A DNA stretch of 18,224 nucleotides from an uncultured Clostridia bacterium (GTDB lineage: Bacteria; Bacillota; Clostridia; Oscillospirales; Ruminococcaceae). Each line of letters begins with the position of its first letter. The stretch's first letter is position 1. Below the pieces are notes generated by a model. The model saw only the letters and a list, made by a program, of their open reading frames with translations. It had not been told where the DNA came from and searched no databases. Where the stretch lies: contig CALATN010000190.1 in NCBI GenBank assembly GCA_937891895.1, forward strand, positions 1 through 18,224. Direction: 5' to 3'. Of the stretch, positions 4,181 to 12,461 are shown piece by piece. The translations under genes and the position numbers were made by a program.

Positions 4181-6550
4181 CTATATCTTTGTAATCTTCG
4201 CAAAATTAGCCATAAGCTTCTTTGTACCTACGCTGTCGAATGCAATTTCAAGCATAGCGTCGTTGCTTATCTTCTTGACAGAGAGAACTGTTCCCTCACC
4301 GAAAATATTATGCTTGACACGCTCGCCGACGGAATAATCCGCTTCGGCTTTTTTCTTTGCCTGTTCAACCTTACGGTTGGCAATATCGCTCTGCAATGTA
4401 TATTTCGGCACGCTCTGCACGATTACGTCATTGCTTTCATCAGCAATTTTCACCGTGCTGTCGATACGCTCAACATAGTCCGAGTCGATTTCCTTTGCAA
4501 AACGTGAAATGAGGTTGCGGTTTGTTGAACCGAACAACATTCTCTGCTTAGCGTGGGAGATGTACAGCTTCTTCTTTGCACGGGTTATTGCAACATACGC
4601 AAGACGACGTTCTTCCTCCATATCCTCGAGGCTGTTCATACTTCTCATACCGGGGAAAATTCCCTCTTCCATACCAACCACGAAAACTGTGGGGAATTCA
4701 AGTCCCTTTGCGCTGTGCATTGTCATCATATAAACCACATCGCTGTCTTCCTCAAGCTTGTCAACGTCGGTATAGAGGCTGATTTCCTCTAAGAAACCAG
4801 AAAGGCTTGCTTCCTCGCCGTTAGCTTCGGTGTACTGCTCCATAGTTGTTTTAAGTTCGCTGATATTTTCAAGTCTGCCTGCACCCTCATCACCAAGCGC
4901 CTTCATAGCATTTGCATAGCCCGTCTTGTCGAGCAGCTCGTCAAGCAATTCAGTAAGAGTATGTGTTTCAGCAAATTCGGTAAGATGGTCAAACATTGCC
5001 GCTGTCTTGGTAAGAAGTGCGGATTTCTTTGCAACAGGTGCGTAGCCCTCACTGTCACGCATTACATCAATCGGTGACACGCCCAGGTCGCCTGCAATCT
5101 GTTCAATCATTGACAGTGTTGTATCACCGATACCACGCTTCGGCTCGTTGATAATACGCTTGAAACGGAGCATATCACGGTTATTGTTCAGCACGGCGAG
5201 ATACGCTGTCATATCCTTGATTTCCTTGCGGTCGTAGAATCGCATACCGCCGATAACCTTATACGGAATACCGCTGTGTGTAAACGCACGTTCAATGCTG
5301 TTGGATTGTGCGTTCATTCTGTAGAGGATTGCAAAATCCTTGTAGGAAGCACCGTCCTTGACCTGCTCGAGAATTGTTTCAGCTACAAATCTTGACTCGG
5401 CAGACTCGTCGTAAGCCTTGAATACGGTAACCTTGTCGCCGTCGCCTGCGTCTGTCCACAGCTTCTTCGCCTTACGGGAAAGATTGTTGGAAATAACGGA
5501 ATTTGCAGCACTGAGGATGTTCTGTGTTGAACGGTAATTCTGTTCAAGACGGATTACGGTTGCATTGTCGAACTGTTCCTCGAAATTGAGGATATTCTCG
5601 ATTGTTGCACCACGGAATTTATAGATAGACTGGTCATCGTCGCCAACAACGCAGAGGTTGCCGTGGCCGCCTGCAAGGAGGGAAACCAGTCTGAACTGTG
5701 CCTCGTTTGTATCCTGATACTCGTCAACCATTATGTACTTGTAAAGGTTGCGGTAATGAGCAAGGACTTCGGCTTCCTGCTCAAAAAGCTCAACTGTAAG
5801 ACGGATAATATCATCAAAGTCAAGAGCGTTGGCCTCACGCAGACGCTGCTGATAAAGCTTGTACAGCTTTGCAATTCCGAGCTTTCTGTAGTCACCTGTT
5901 GCTTCCTTTTCAAACTCGTCCGGAGTGATAAGCTTGTCCTTTGCGGAAGAAATCACGCTGAGGACTGTCTTGACAGGGAAAGTCTTATCAGAAAGGTCCA
6001 GCGGGTCATAACAGGATTTCAGCAGACGCTGGCTGTCGTCGCTGTCGTAGATTGTAAAGCTTGAAGTGTAGCCGAGCTTGTCGATTTCACGTCTTAAAAT
6101 GCGCACGCAAGCGGAATGGAATGTTGCCGCACAAATGCTGTCTGCCTGTTCGCCAAGCATTGCACGCAGACGCTCTTTAAGTTCCCCTGCTGCCTTATTT
6201 GTAAATGTAATTGCAAGAATATTCCAGGGATTGATACGATTTTCCGCAACAATTTCAGCAAGACGTGCCACATCATTTCCATCTGCGCTTCCATCATATT
6301 TGTCAAGGAAAGCGATATCATCATCGTTAACGGATGCAGGCACATTTTCGCTTGCATAAGCGTTGCCGAAAGTAACCATATTTGCGATACGGTTTACAAG
6401 CACAGAAGTCTTTCCGCTTCCTGCACCTGCAAGGATAAGTACAGGGCCGTTAACTGTGAAAACCGCTTTCTTCTGCATATCGTTAAGCTTCCCGAAATAC
6501 GCTTCGAGAGCCTTTCTTTTTACATCAATAAAACCAAGTTTTTTTGCCAT
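4181..6550 (-). CDS. pcrA: ATP-dependent DNA helicase PcrA/UvrD (superfamily 1)
   Basis: 789 residues. A 3'-to-5' DNA helicase acting in nucleotide excision repair, recombination control and replication. Motifs in order: Walker A AGAGSGKT (residues 41-48), ITFTNKAA (motif Ia), DEYQDTN (Walker B), GDDDQSIYKFRGA (motif III), LEQNYRST (motif IV), MTMHSAKGLEFP (motif V), and EEERRLAYVAITRAKK (motif VI). The C-terminus (VGERVKHNIFGEGTVL onward) is the Tudor-like domain that contacts RNA polymerase in PcrA. I start at ATG 6550 because GGAGG lies 7 nt upstream. An in-frame ATG at 6601 coincides with the predicted transcription start and has no ribosome site. There is an insertion of about 45 residues (60-104) between Walker A and motif Ia. 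Confidence 0.93.
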   Translation of the reverse strand: MAKKLGFIDVKRKALEAYFGKLNDMQKKAVFTVNGPVLILAGAGSGKTSVLVNRIANMVTFGNAYASENVPASVNDDDIAFLDKYDGSADGNDVARLAEIVAENRINPWNILAITFTNKAAGELKERLRAMLGEQADSICAATFHSACVRILRREIDKLGYTSSFTIYDSDDSQRLLKSCYDPLDLSDKTFPVKTVLSVISSAKDKLITPDEFEKEATGDYRKLGIAKLYKLYQQRLREANALDFDDIIRLTVELFEQEAEVLAHYRNLYKYIMVDEYQDTNEAQFRLVSLLAGGHGNLCVVGDDDQSIYKFRGATIENILNFEEQFDNATVIRLEQNYRSTQNILSAANSVISNNLSRKAKKLWTDAGDGDKVTVFKAYDESAESRFVAETILEQVKDGASYKDFAILYRMNAQSNSIERAFTHSGIPYKVIGGMRFYDRKEIKDMTAYLAVLNNNRDMLRFKRIINEPKRGIGDTTLSMIEQIAGDLGVSPIDVMRDSEGYAPVAKKSALLTKTAAMFDHLTEFAETHTLTELLDELLDKTGYANAMKALGDEGAGRLENISELKTTMEQYTEANGEEASLSGFLEEISLYTDVDKLEEDSDVVYMMTMHSAKGLEFPTVFVVGMEEGIFPGMRSMNSLEDMEEERRLAYVAITRAKKKLYISHAKQRMLFGSTNRNLISRFAKEIDSDYVERIDSTVKIADESNDVIVQSVPKYTLQSDIANRKVEQAKKKAEADYSVGERVKHNIFGEGTVLSVKKISNDAMLEIAFDSVGTKKLMANFAKITKI

Positions 6551-6606
6551 AAGAACCTCCAATGTAGTAACGCAGACCGGGCGGTCTATAAGTGGGTACA
6601 TTAGAT

Positions 6607-6615
6607 ATTATACCA
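6607..6615 (-). promoter_or_regulatory. pcrA promoter, extended -10 type
   Basis: Minus strand TGGTATAAT (6615-6607) is an extended -10 (TGnTATAAT). The -35 position is only T-rich. The start of transcription near 6600 rules out translation from the ATG at 6601. Confidence 0.6.
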
Positions 6616-6669
6616 TATCCTCAGACGGAAAAAAAGTCCCATTTTTCATATTTAACATTTTTATAATAT

Positions 6670-6699
6670 TTGCTGACGATTTTCAGTAAAGTGTATAAA
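6670..6699 (+). promoter_or_regulatory. Possible promoter of the NSS transporter gene
   Basis: TTGCTG (6670-6675), 18-nt spacer, TATAAA (6694-6699). This is a moderate match; it is listed because the gene needs a promoter in this divergent gap and no better one is visible. Confidence 0.4.
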
Positions 6700-6751
6700 A
6701 ATCTGCTGCACAGGAAATAATTAAACAGAATAAAACGAAAGGACACAATAT

Positions 6752-8092
6752 ATGAAAGCAAACAAAGAGCAATGGTCATCAAAATTCGGATTTATTATGG
6801 CTGCCGCAGGCTCGGCAATCGGACTTGGCAACCTGTGGAAATTCCCCTATATTACGGGCACAAGCGGCGGCGCTGTATTTCTTATAGTATACATTATTTT
6901 CCTTTTGCTTCTCGGTATTCCAATTCTGCTTTCGGAATTGGCGATAGGTCGCTATGCGGGAGAAAATGCAATTGACTCTTGTGCAAAAATCAACCCAAAA
7001 TGGGGATTTGCAGGTGCTTTTGGAATAATCGGTGCATTCGGTGTAATGGCAAGCTACTGCGTGGTTGGAGGCTGGATAATCCGTTACATTATCAACAGTG
7101 TTACCGATGCAAATATGGGTGCAGATTACTTTGCTGAATATTCCTCCAAAAGCTTTGAGCCGATTTTGTGGATGGCAGTTTTCCTGATTATTAACTGTGC
7201 AATCGTATCAGGCGGCGTGGCAAACGGGATTGAGAAAGTTAGTTCTTTTCTGCTTCCCCTTCTTTTTGTTTTTCTTATCGGGATAATGATTTACTGTCTT
7301 ACACTTCCCAATGCAATTGAAGGAGTAAAATTCTTCTTTGTACCCGATTTTTCGGATATATCAAGCTTCTCTGACTTTATGCAGATTTTGTTCAACGCTA
7401 TGGGACAGGTGTTTTTCTCTCTTTCCCTCGGTATGGGTACGCTTATCACCTACGGCAGTTATCTCCCTAAGGACAACAATCTTGCCCAAAGTACAGTTAC
7501 AATTGTTGCACTTGATACTGCAATTGCCATTATTTCGGGACTCACAATCCTTCCCGCTGTATTTTCCTTCGGATTTGCACCCACCGAAGGCTTCGGACTG
7601 ATTTTCAAAACCCTTCCCGCTGTTTTCTCTCAGATGAGCGGCGGCACTGTTGTGTCATCAATATTTTTTATTCTTGTGCTTTTCGCGGCGATTACCTCAT
7701 CAATTTCCTTGCTTGAGGTAATCGTTGCATGGGTTTGCAGCAAAACAAGGCTTACCCGCGTATGGGCAGCAATTATTGTTACCCTGCTTATATTTATTGC
7801 AGGTATTTTCGCCTCACTTTCCGTTGGTGCAATCCCAGATATCAGAGTAGGAAGCACAAGCCTTTTTGAGTTTTTCAGCTTCTTCTCAGACAAAATAATT
7901 ATGCCTCTCGGCGGCTTCTTTATATGCGTACTGACAGGATATGTGTGGGGAATTGACAAGGCCGCAAAAGAAATTTCCAATGACGGCAGACTGAAATTTT
8001 CGATGCGAAAGCTGTTTGCCGTTACCGTAAAATATATTGCACCCGCTCTTATTGCAATCATTTTCCTGACATCTATAATGAGCATATTTTAG
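6752..8092 (+). CDS. Sodium-dependent transporter, neurotransmitter:sodium symporter (NSS/SNF) family
   Basis: 446 residues with 11-12 hydrophobic helices. Bacterial NSS members (LeuT, TnaT, MhsT type) couple Na+ entry to uptake of amino acids, often tryptophan or other hydrophobic ones; the substrate here cannot be read from sequence. The family signature is at the N-terminus: WSSKFGFIMAAAGSAIGLGN (residues 8-27) followed by LWKFPY, which contains the unwound first helix and Na+/substrate-binding backbone. GAAAGGA precedes the ATG at 6752 by about 9 nt. The gene is divergent from pcrA. No clear terminator follows it, and the next gene has its own promoter, so some readthrough is possible. 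Confidence 0.92.
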   Translation: MKANKEQWSSKFGFIMAAAGSAIGLGNLWKFPYITGTSGGAVFLIVYIIFLLLLGIPILLSELAIGRYAGENAIDSCAKINPKWGFAGAFGIIGAFGVMASYCVVGGWIIRYIINSVTDANMGADYFAEYSSKSFEPILWMAVFLIINCAIVSGGVANGIEKVSSFLLPLLFVFLIGIMIYCLTLPNAIEGVKFFFVPDFSDISSFSDFMQILFNAMGQVFFSLSLGMGTLITYGSYLPKDNNLAQSTVTIVALDTAIAIISGLTILPAVFSFGFAPTEGFGLIFKTLPAVFSQMSGGTVVSSIFFILVLFAAITSSISLLEVIVAWVCSKTRLTRVWAAIIVTLLIFIAGIFASLSVGAIPDIRVGSTSLFEFFSFFSDKIIMPLGGFFICVLTGYVWGIDKAAKEISNDGRLKFSMRKLFAVTVKYIAPALIAIIFLTSIMSIF

Positions 8093-8141
8093 TAGTAACG
8101 GATAAGAAACAGCAAATTTTCAATATTTTTCACAAAAAAAC

Positions 8142-8170
8142 TTTACATTTGGTAAAGAAAGGTGTATAAT
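8142..8170 (+). promoter_or_regulatory. Promoter of the AI-2E family gene
   Basis: -35 TTTACA (8142-8147), 17-nt spacer, -10 TATAAT (8165-8170). Transcription should start near 8177, so the upstream in-frame GTG (8162) and ATG (8171) lie inside the promoter and cannot be the translation start. Confidence 0.8.
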
Positions 8171-8206
8171 ATGCTTATGGAGTTTGCTCCGAAAGGACGT
8201 GACAAT

Positions 8207-9511
8207 TTGAAAATTGATTTCAATAAAAAATATAATACCATTTCCGCTTACTGTATTTTCACATTTGCTGTATGCCTTGCACTTGTAATTCTCTATCTTA
8301 AATCCTCCGTTATCGGAGGTTACATAAGTGAATTCTTCAGGGTTATTGCTCCTGTTACATGGGGTGTGGTTATTGCATATATCTGTAACCCTCTGATGAA
8401 ATTCTTTGAGCGGGTCTTTGCAAAGGTTATCGAAAAGAAAAAGCCTCACCCGAAAATAAACCGCTGTCTGAGCATTGCAGTCAGTCTGATACTGCTCGTT
8501 GCTGTCCTTGCATCACTGCTTACGGTTGTCATCATTCAGGTGCGTGACAGCGTGCTTGAAATTCTTAATAATGTTCCGAATTACATCACACAACTGGAAG
8601 AACTCATCACAAAATGGCTGGGCGATTATCCTGAGGTTGTAAACTACTTTGAGTCACAGCTTGAAACAATTCAGCCTAAGCTCATTGAATATGCAAACAA
8701 TATGCTCAATTCCCTCGGTGACCTTTCTGTTAAACTCAAGGACGGTGCTATCGGTGTTCTTGTTGCTGTAAAGGACTTCGTAATCGGCTTTATCGTTGCA
8801 ATCTATCTCCTTTTCAGCAAAGAAACCTTCCTTGCTCAGGCAAGAAAAATCGTATATGCAGTTTTTCCGAGAGGCATGAGCAAAACCATCCTCCGCATTT
8901 CCTCAAAGGCAGACAGAACCTTGTCCGGATTTATCTCAGGTAAGCTTCTTGACTCGCTGATTATCGGTATTCTCTGCTTCATCTGTATGTCCATTATGAA
9001 AATGGAGTTCACAGCGCTCATCAGCGTTATTGTCGGCGTAACAAACATAATTCCTTTTTTTGGGCCATTCTTCGGTGCAATTCCAAGTGCTTTCCTGCTT
9101 CTTATCACGGCACCGAAACAGGTTATTCCTTTTGTAATTTTCATCCTCATTCTTCAGCAGTTTGACGGAAACATCCTCGGTCCGAAAATTCTCGGTGACT
9201 CTACAGGTCTTTCACCATTTTGGGTTATGTTTGCAATCTTTGTAGGCGGCGGACTTTTCGGCTTCGCAGGAATGGTTCTGGGTGTACCTGTATTTGCGGT
9301 AATTTACGCTCTTATCAGCGAAATGGTTGCTTTCCTGCTGAAAAAGAAACGTCTTTCTCACCGCACAAAGGATTATATCGAATTTGACGCAAGCAGTCCT
9401 CCTGCGGCGGTTACAATCAATCAGGAACGTGCTGAAGATGCTGTTGCTGAAGCAAAAACCGATACAGTTACTGAGAACAAGCCCGATACTGATACAAAAC
9501 CAACAGAATAA
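8207..9511 (+). CDS. AI-2E family transporter (PF01594-type membrane protein)
   Basis: 434 residues from TTG 8207, chosen because GAAAGGA (8191-8197) sits 9 nt upstream and all upstream in-frame starts overlap the promoter. About eight membrane helices with a large helical extracytoplasmic region in the middle (about residues 90-180). The family hallmark is at the end: ITNIIPFFGP-like VTNIIPFFGPFFGAIPSA, then GNILGPKILGDSTGLSPFWV and GMVLGVPVFAV. The family is named for E. coli TqsA; other members are Na+/H+ antiporters or sporulation channels, so autoinducer transport should not be assumed. The last 50 or so residues are a hydrophilic acidic/threonine-rich cytosolic tail. A terminator follows directly. 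Confidence 0.9.
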   Translation: MKIDFNKKYNTISAYCIFTFAVCLALVILYLKSSVIGGYISEFFRVIAPVTWGVVIAYICNPLMKFFERVFAKVIEKKKPHPKINRCLSIAVSLILLVAVLASLLTVVIIQVRDSVLEILNNVPNYITQLEELITKWLGDYPEVVNYFESQLETIQPKLIEYANNMLNSLGDLSVKLKDGAIGVLVAVKDFVIGFIVAIYLLFSKETFLAQARKIVYAVFPRGMSKTILRISSKADRTLSGFISGKLLDSLIIGILCFICMSIMKMEFTALISVIVGVTNIIPFFGPFFGAIPSAFLLLITAPKQVIPFVIFILILQQFDGNILGPKILGDSTGLSPFWVMFAIFVGGGLFGFAGMVLGVPVFAVIYALISEMVAFLLKKKRLSHRTKDYIEFDASSPPAAVTINQERAEDAVAEAKTDTVTENKPDTDTKPTE

Positions 9512-9516
9512 AAATT

Positions 9517-9544
9517 ATGCACCTTCGCTGTAACGAAGGTGCAT
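9517..9544. terminator. Bidirectional intrinsic terminator between the AI-2E gene and the GH127 gene
   Basis: 11-bp perfect stem (ATGCACCTTCG 9517-9527, complement 9534-9544), 6-nt loop, T-tracts on both sides. Confidence 0.9.
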
Positions 9545-9547
9545 TTT

Positions 9548-11455
9548 TCATCTTATTTCATTCATCCAGACTCTCATCTGATTTTCACCGCGGTTGCCCC
9601 AGGTGTAATACGGCACAGCAGTAAGCGTATACTCATTCTCTTCAGGTGCAGCACTGCTGTAAAGCGTATCGTAATCCTCCCTGCGCACACCATCAACAGT
9701 AAGCTTTACTGTGCCGCTCAGAAGCTCAGCATTGTAAGCTGACACATCAACATTTCCGCCTCGTTTAACAGAAAGCGCAACAACATTTCCGTCATTGTCT
9801 GCTCCCTCAAAGCAGTAAACCAACGGTCCGCGGCAGAGTGCGGCCTTACCGCTCAATTCGGGTACCTTTGACGAACCGTAAACAAAGCGTGGTGTTCCGT
9901 CAAGAGTAAGCTTTACTGTGTCACCGTCCGAAACGAAAATATATGCGTAACCCTTTTCTGCTTCGGCAACAGCCTTTTCGCCATTCACTTCTATTGTATA
10001 GCCGTTGCTCCACATCGGAATGCGGACAGCAAGCTTTCCGCCATTTTCAATTTTATAGGTAACCGTGAAGTCATACGGGTACTCAGTTTCACAGGTAAGC
10101 TTCATGCCGTTGCCGAACTCAACCTTTCCTGCCGCAAACAAATGACAGAAGGCTGTGCTTTCATTCGAACCGTAAGCATACTGACCAAACGAAGAAATCA
10201 GCCTTGCCACGTTCGGAGGACAGCAAGCACAAGCGTACCAAGCGGGACGCTGTGGCAGGTCATGTCTGTGTGTCGGTGACACACCCGAAATTCCGGGGAT
10301 AACCTCCAGCGGATTTACGTAGAAAAAGCGTTTTCCGTCAAGCTGCATACCCGCTAAAACCGTGTTGTAGAAGGCTGTTTCCATTACGTCGGCATATTCG
10401 CTGTTTACTTCATTTTCAAGCATTCTCGATGCAAAGAACATCAGCCCGATTGAAGCACAGGTTTCAGCGTAAGCAGTATCACCTGGCAAATCATAATCAA
10501 CGCTGAATGCCTCGCCGTGTACAGTTGAGCCAATACCGCCTGTGATGTACATTCTGCGCTGTGTAACGCTGTTCCACAATCTTTGGCAAGCGTCAAAAAG
10601 GCTCTTGTCCCCTGTTTCGGAAGCAAGGTCAGCCATACCCGTGTAAAGGTATACCGCACGGACAGAATGTCCCGTTGCATCTGTCTGTTCACGGACTGGT
10701 CTGCCGCTCTGCTGATAGTCACCGTCCTCGGCATTGTTGCCCCAGACAGTCCAGTCGCGACTTGCACGTTCCCTGCGGTAGAAATCAGCATCAACACCAC
10801 GGTTGTTGATAAAATGCTCTGCAAGTTCAAGACAATGCTTGTTACCCGTACAGCGATACATCTTCATCAGCGCCAGCTCAACCTCAGGGTGTCCGGGGTA
10901 GCCGCCGTTGCCCCTTACAATGAAATGGTCATAGATATGCTCTGCATTTCTTAACATAACGTCAAGAAGCTTTCTCTTACCCGTTACCTCATAATAAGCA
11001 CAGGCCGCCTCCATCATGTGTCCTGAGCAGTAAAGCTCATGCCCCTCGAGTAAATTTGTCCAGCGCTTTTCCCTGTCCTTGATTGTGAAATATGTATTCA
11101 GATAACCGTCGCTATCCTGTGCGGCTTCGATTTTTTCAACAAGTCCGTCAACTGTCTTTTCCAGCTCCGCATCGGGAAAATCCGCAAGTGAGTATGCCGC
11201 AGCTTCAATCCACTTTGCGGCGTCGCTGTCCTGAAAAACCATTCCGTAAAAGCCGTCACCCACATCTTCACCGCGGACAGCCTTGCCTGCATTGATGAAA
11301 TTCTGTACAACGTGACTCTTTTCGGTGTCGCGGGCTTCGTCGCAAAGAACCGTGTACTGATAAGGGATAACCGTGTCCTTGATGAGCTTCTGATATTTCC
11401 CGATAAATCCCTCGGATTTATATGCCGCAGGTGCGATTCTTGTCTGAATTTTCAT
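9548..11455 (-). CDS. GH127 beta-L-arabinofuranosidase (DUF1680 family)
   Basis: 635 residues. The family cleaves beta-L-arabinofuranosides from plant hydroxyproline-rich glycoproteins and pectic side chains; the type enzyme is Bifidobacterium HypBA1. It has an (alpha/alpha)6 barrel with GHELYCSGHMMEAA (138-151), then AETCASIG containing E331 and C333, and ACACCPPN containing C409, C411 and C412. These match the Glu-Cys-Cys-Cys zinc site and the cysteine nucleophile of HypBA1, so it is predicted to be active. Beta-sandwich domains follow. No signal peptide, so it is cytosolic and acts on imported disaccharides or short oligosaccharides. The start ATG follows AAAGGA. It is divergent from an AraC regulator that probably controls it. 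Some GH127 members have other specificities. Confidence 0.9.
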   Translation of the reverse strand: MKIQTRIAPAAYKSEGFIGKYQKLIKDTVIPYQYTVLCDEARDTEKSHVVQNFINAGKAVRGEDVGDGFYGMVFQDSDAAKWIEAAAYSLADFPDAELEKTVDGLVEKIEAAQDSDGYLNTYFTIKDREKRWTNLLEGHELYCSGHMMEAACAYYEVTGKRKLLDVMLRNAEHIYDHFIVRGNGGYPGHPEVELALMKMYRCTGNKHCLELAEHFINNRGVDADFYRRERASRDWTVWGNNAEDGDYQQSGRPVREQTDATGHSVRAVYLYTGMADLASETGDKSLFDACQRLWNSVTQRRMYITGGIGSTVHGEAFSVDYDLPGDTAYAETCASIGLMFFASRMLENEVNSEYADVMETAFYNTVLAGMQLDGKRFFYVNPLEVIPGISGVSPTHRHDLPQRPAWYACACCPPNVARLISSFGQYAYGSNESTAFCHLFAAGKVEFGNGMKLTCETEYPYDFTVTYKIENGGKLAVRIPMWSNGYTIEVNGEKAVAEAEKGYAYIFVSDGDTVKLTLDGTPRFVYGSSKVPELSGKAALCRGPLVYCFEGADNDGNVVALSVKRGGNVDVSAYNAELLSGTVKLTVDGVRREDYDTLYSSAAPEENEYTLTAVPYYTWGNRGENQMRVWMNEIR

Positions 11456-11479
11456 AATAACGCTTCCTTTCAGAAAATG

Positions 11480-11508
11480 TTGACAGATGTTTATATATGT
11501 ATTATAAT
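11480..11508 (+). promoter_or_regulatory. Full-consensus promoter of the AraC-type regulator
   Basis: TTGACA (11480-11485), 17-nt spacer, TATAAT (11503-11508): a perfect sigma-70 match. It lies in the 107-bp divergent region upstream of the GH127 gene. The minus strand has only a weak candidate in the same stretch (TTACAA, 17 nt, TATAAA), consistent with an activator-dependent GH127 promoter. Confidence 0.85.
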
Positions 11509-11562
11509 CTTTTTGTAAGCCAAATAAAATAGATTATTTACGCATTTATATGGAGGATTATC

Positions 11563-12405
11563 TTGAACAGCATTATTTTCAACAACATTTGTATGCCGAT
11601 ACTGAACGGCTGTGACCTTTGTGCCGCTTCCGAGCCGTTTTACCACGCTGACAGAACGATTGATTTCAACGTGCTTATCTATGTCATTGAGGGAACGATT
11701 TACGTTACCGAAAATGATATTGACTACGCTGTAAATGCGGGAGAAATGCTGTTCCTGAAAAATGGTTTGCGGCATTTCGGCAAGCGTGAAATTCCAAAAG
11801 GCACACGTTGGTATTTCGTGCATTTCTATTTTTCGGAACAACCCGCTCTCGAAGAATTTACACCAAGCATCACACCTATCCAACAGTACGAGCCTGTAAA
11901 ATTCAGCAAACAGCTTCCGAAGTTTATAAGCAGCTTAAACGGAAGCCGTATCGAAAAAAAGCTTGCTGAGCTTATTGAATATTTTCATTCCGATGACAAT
12001 ATGAAAAAATGGAACATCAATCTGCGTCTGCAGGATTTGCTTACGGAAATTGCTATGTACAATTCCGTTGATGAACGTCCGCGCAAGCTGTCGGACAGAA
12101 TTTCCGATTACATAAACTCTCACTATACAGAGCCATTTTCATCAAGAATACTTGAAAAGGAATTCTTCCTCAGCTACAAATATATGGCGGCGGTATTCAA
12201 GAAGGAAACAGACAGGACAATGCAGCAGTACCACACTTTTCTGCGTATGAACGAAGCCTGCCGTCTGCTGAAATCCACGCTTATGTCAATCGGCGAAATC
12301 AGCGAGCGGGTCGGTTATCAGGATATGCTGTATTTCAGCCGCTGCTTTCATAACACCTACGGAATGAGCCCCACCGAATACCGCAGAAGCGTACCGAAAT
12401 ACTAA
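11563..12405 (+). CDS. AraC family transcriptional regulator
   Basis: 280 residues from TTG 11563, with GGAGG (11552-11556) 6 nt upstream. The N-terminal cupin-type sensing domain (about 1-110; VIEGTIYVTENDIDYAV followed by the GEMLFLKNGLRHFG turn) normally binds a sugar ligand. The C-terminal AraC/XylS domain (about 180-278) has two helix-turn-helix units; the second contains SIGEISERVGYQDMLYFSRC followed by the canonical F-GMSPTEYRR ending. Divergent orientation next to the GH127 glycosidase predicts regulation of L-arabinofuranoside utilisation. The ligand is unknown. A terminator follows. Confidence 0.9.
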   Translation: MNSIIFNNICMPILNGCDLCAASEPFYHADRTIDFNVLIYVIEGTIYVTENDIDYAVNAGEMLFLKNGLRHFGKREIPKGTRWYFVHFYFSEQPALEEFTPSITPIQQYEPVKFSKQLPKFISSLNGSRIEKKLAELIEYFHSDDNMKKWNINLRLQDLLTEIAMYNSVDERPRKLSDRISDYINSHYTEPFSSRILEKEFFLSYKYMAAVFKKETDRTMQQYHTFLRMNEACRLLKSTLMSIGEISERVGYQDMLYFSRCFHNTYGMSPTEYRRSVPKY

Positions 12406-12409
12406 AGAG

Positions 12410-12441
12410 AAAAGCACTCTCACAGATGTGGGAGTGCTTTT
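12410..12441. terminator. Bidirectional intrinsic terminator between the AraC regulator and the ABC exporter operon
   Basis: Stem AAAAGCACTC with GAGTGCTTTT, extended through a G-T wobble and CAC/GTG, loop AGAT; T-runs on both strands. The two transcription units converge here. Confidence 0.85.
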
Positions 12442-12461
12442 AAAGGTTAAGGAAAAACCAA

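Noticed and set aside
6551..6601. 17-codon N-terminal extension of PcrA from ATG 6601
   Set aside because: The ATG coincides with the predicted transcription start; GGAGG lies just before ATG 6550.
6116..6604. 162-codon plus-strand open frame opposite the start of pcrA
   Set aside because: Antisense shadow of the helicase gene, Cys/Phe-rich, no ribosome binding site.
8162..8206. Upstream GTG/ATG starts extending the AI-2E gene by 15 codons
   Set aside because: They overlap the -10 element and transcription start; TTG 8207 has a well-placed Shine-Dalgarno.
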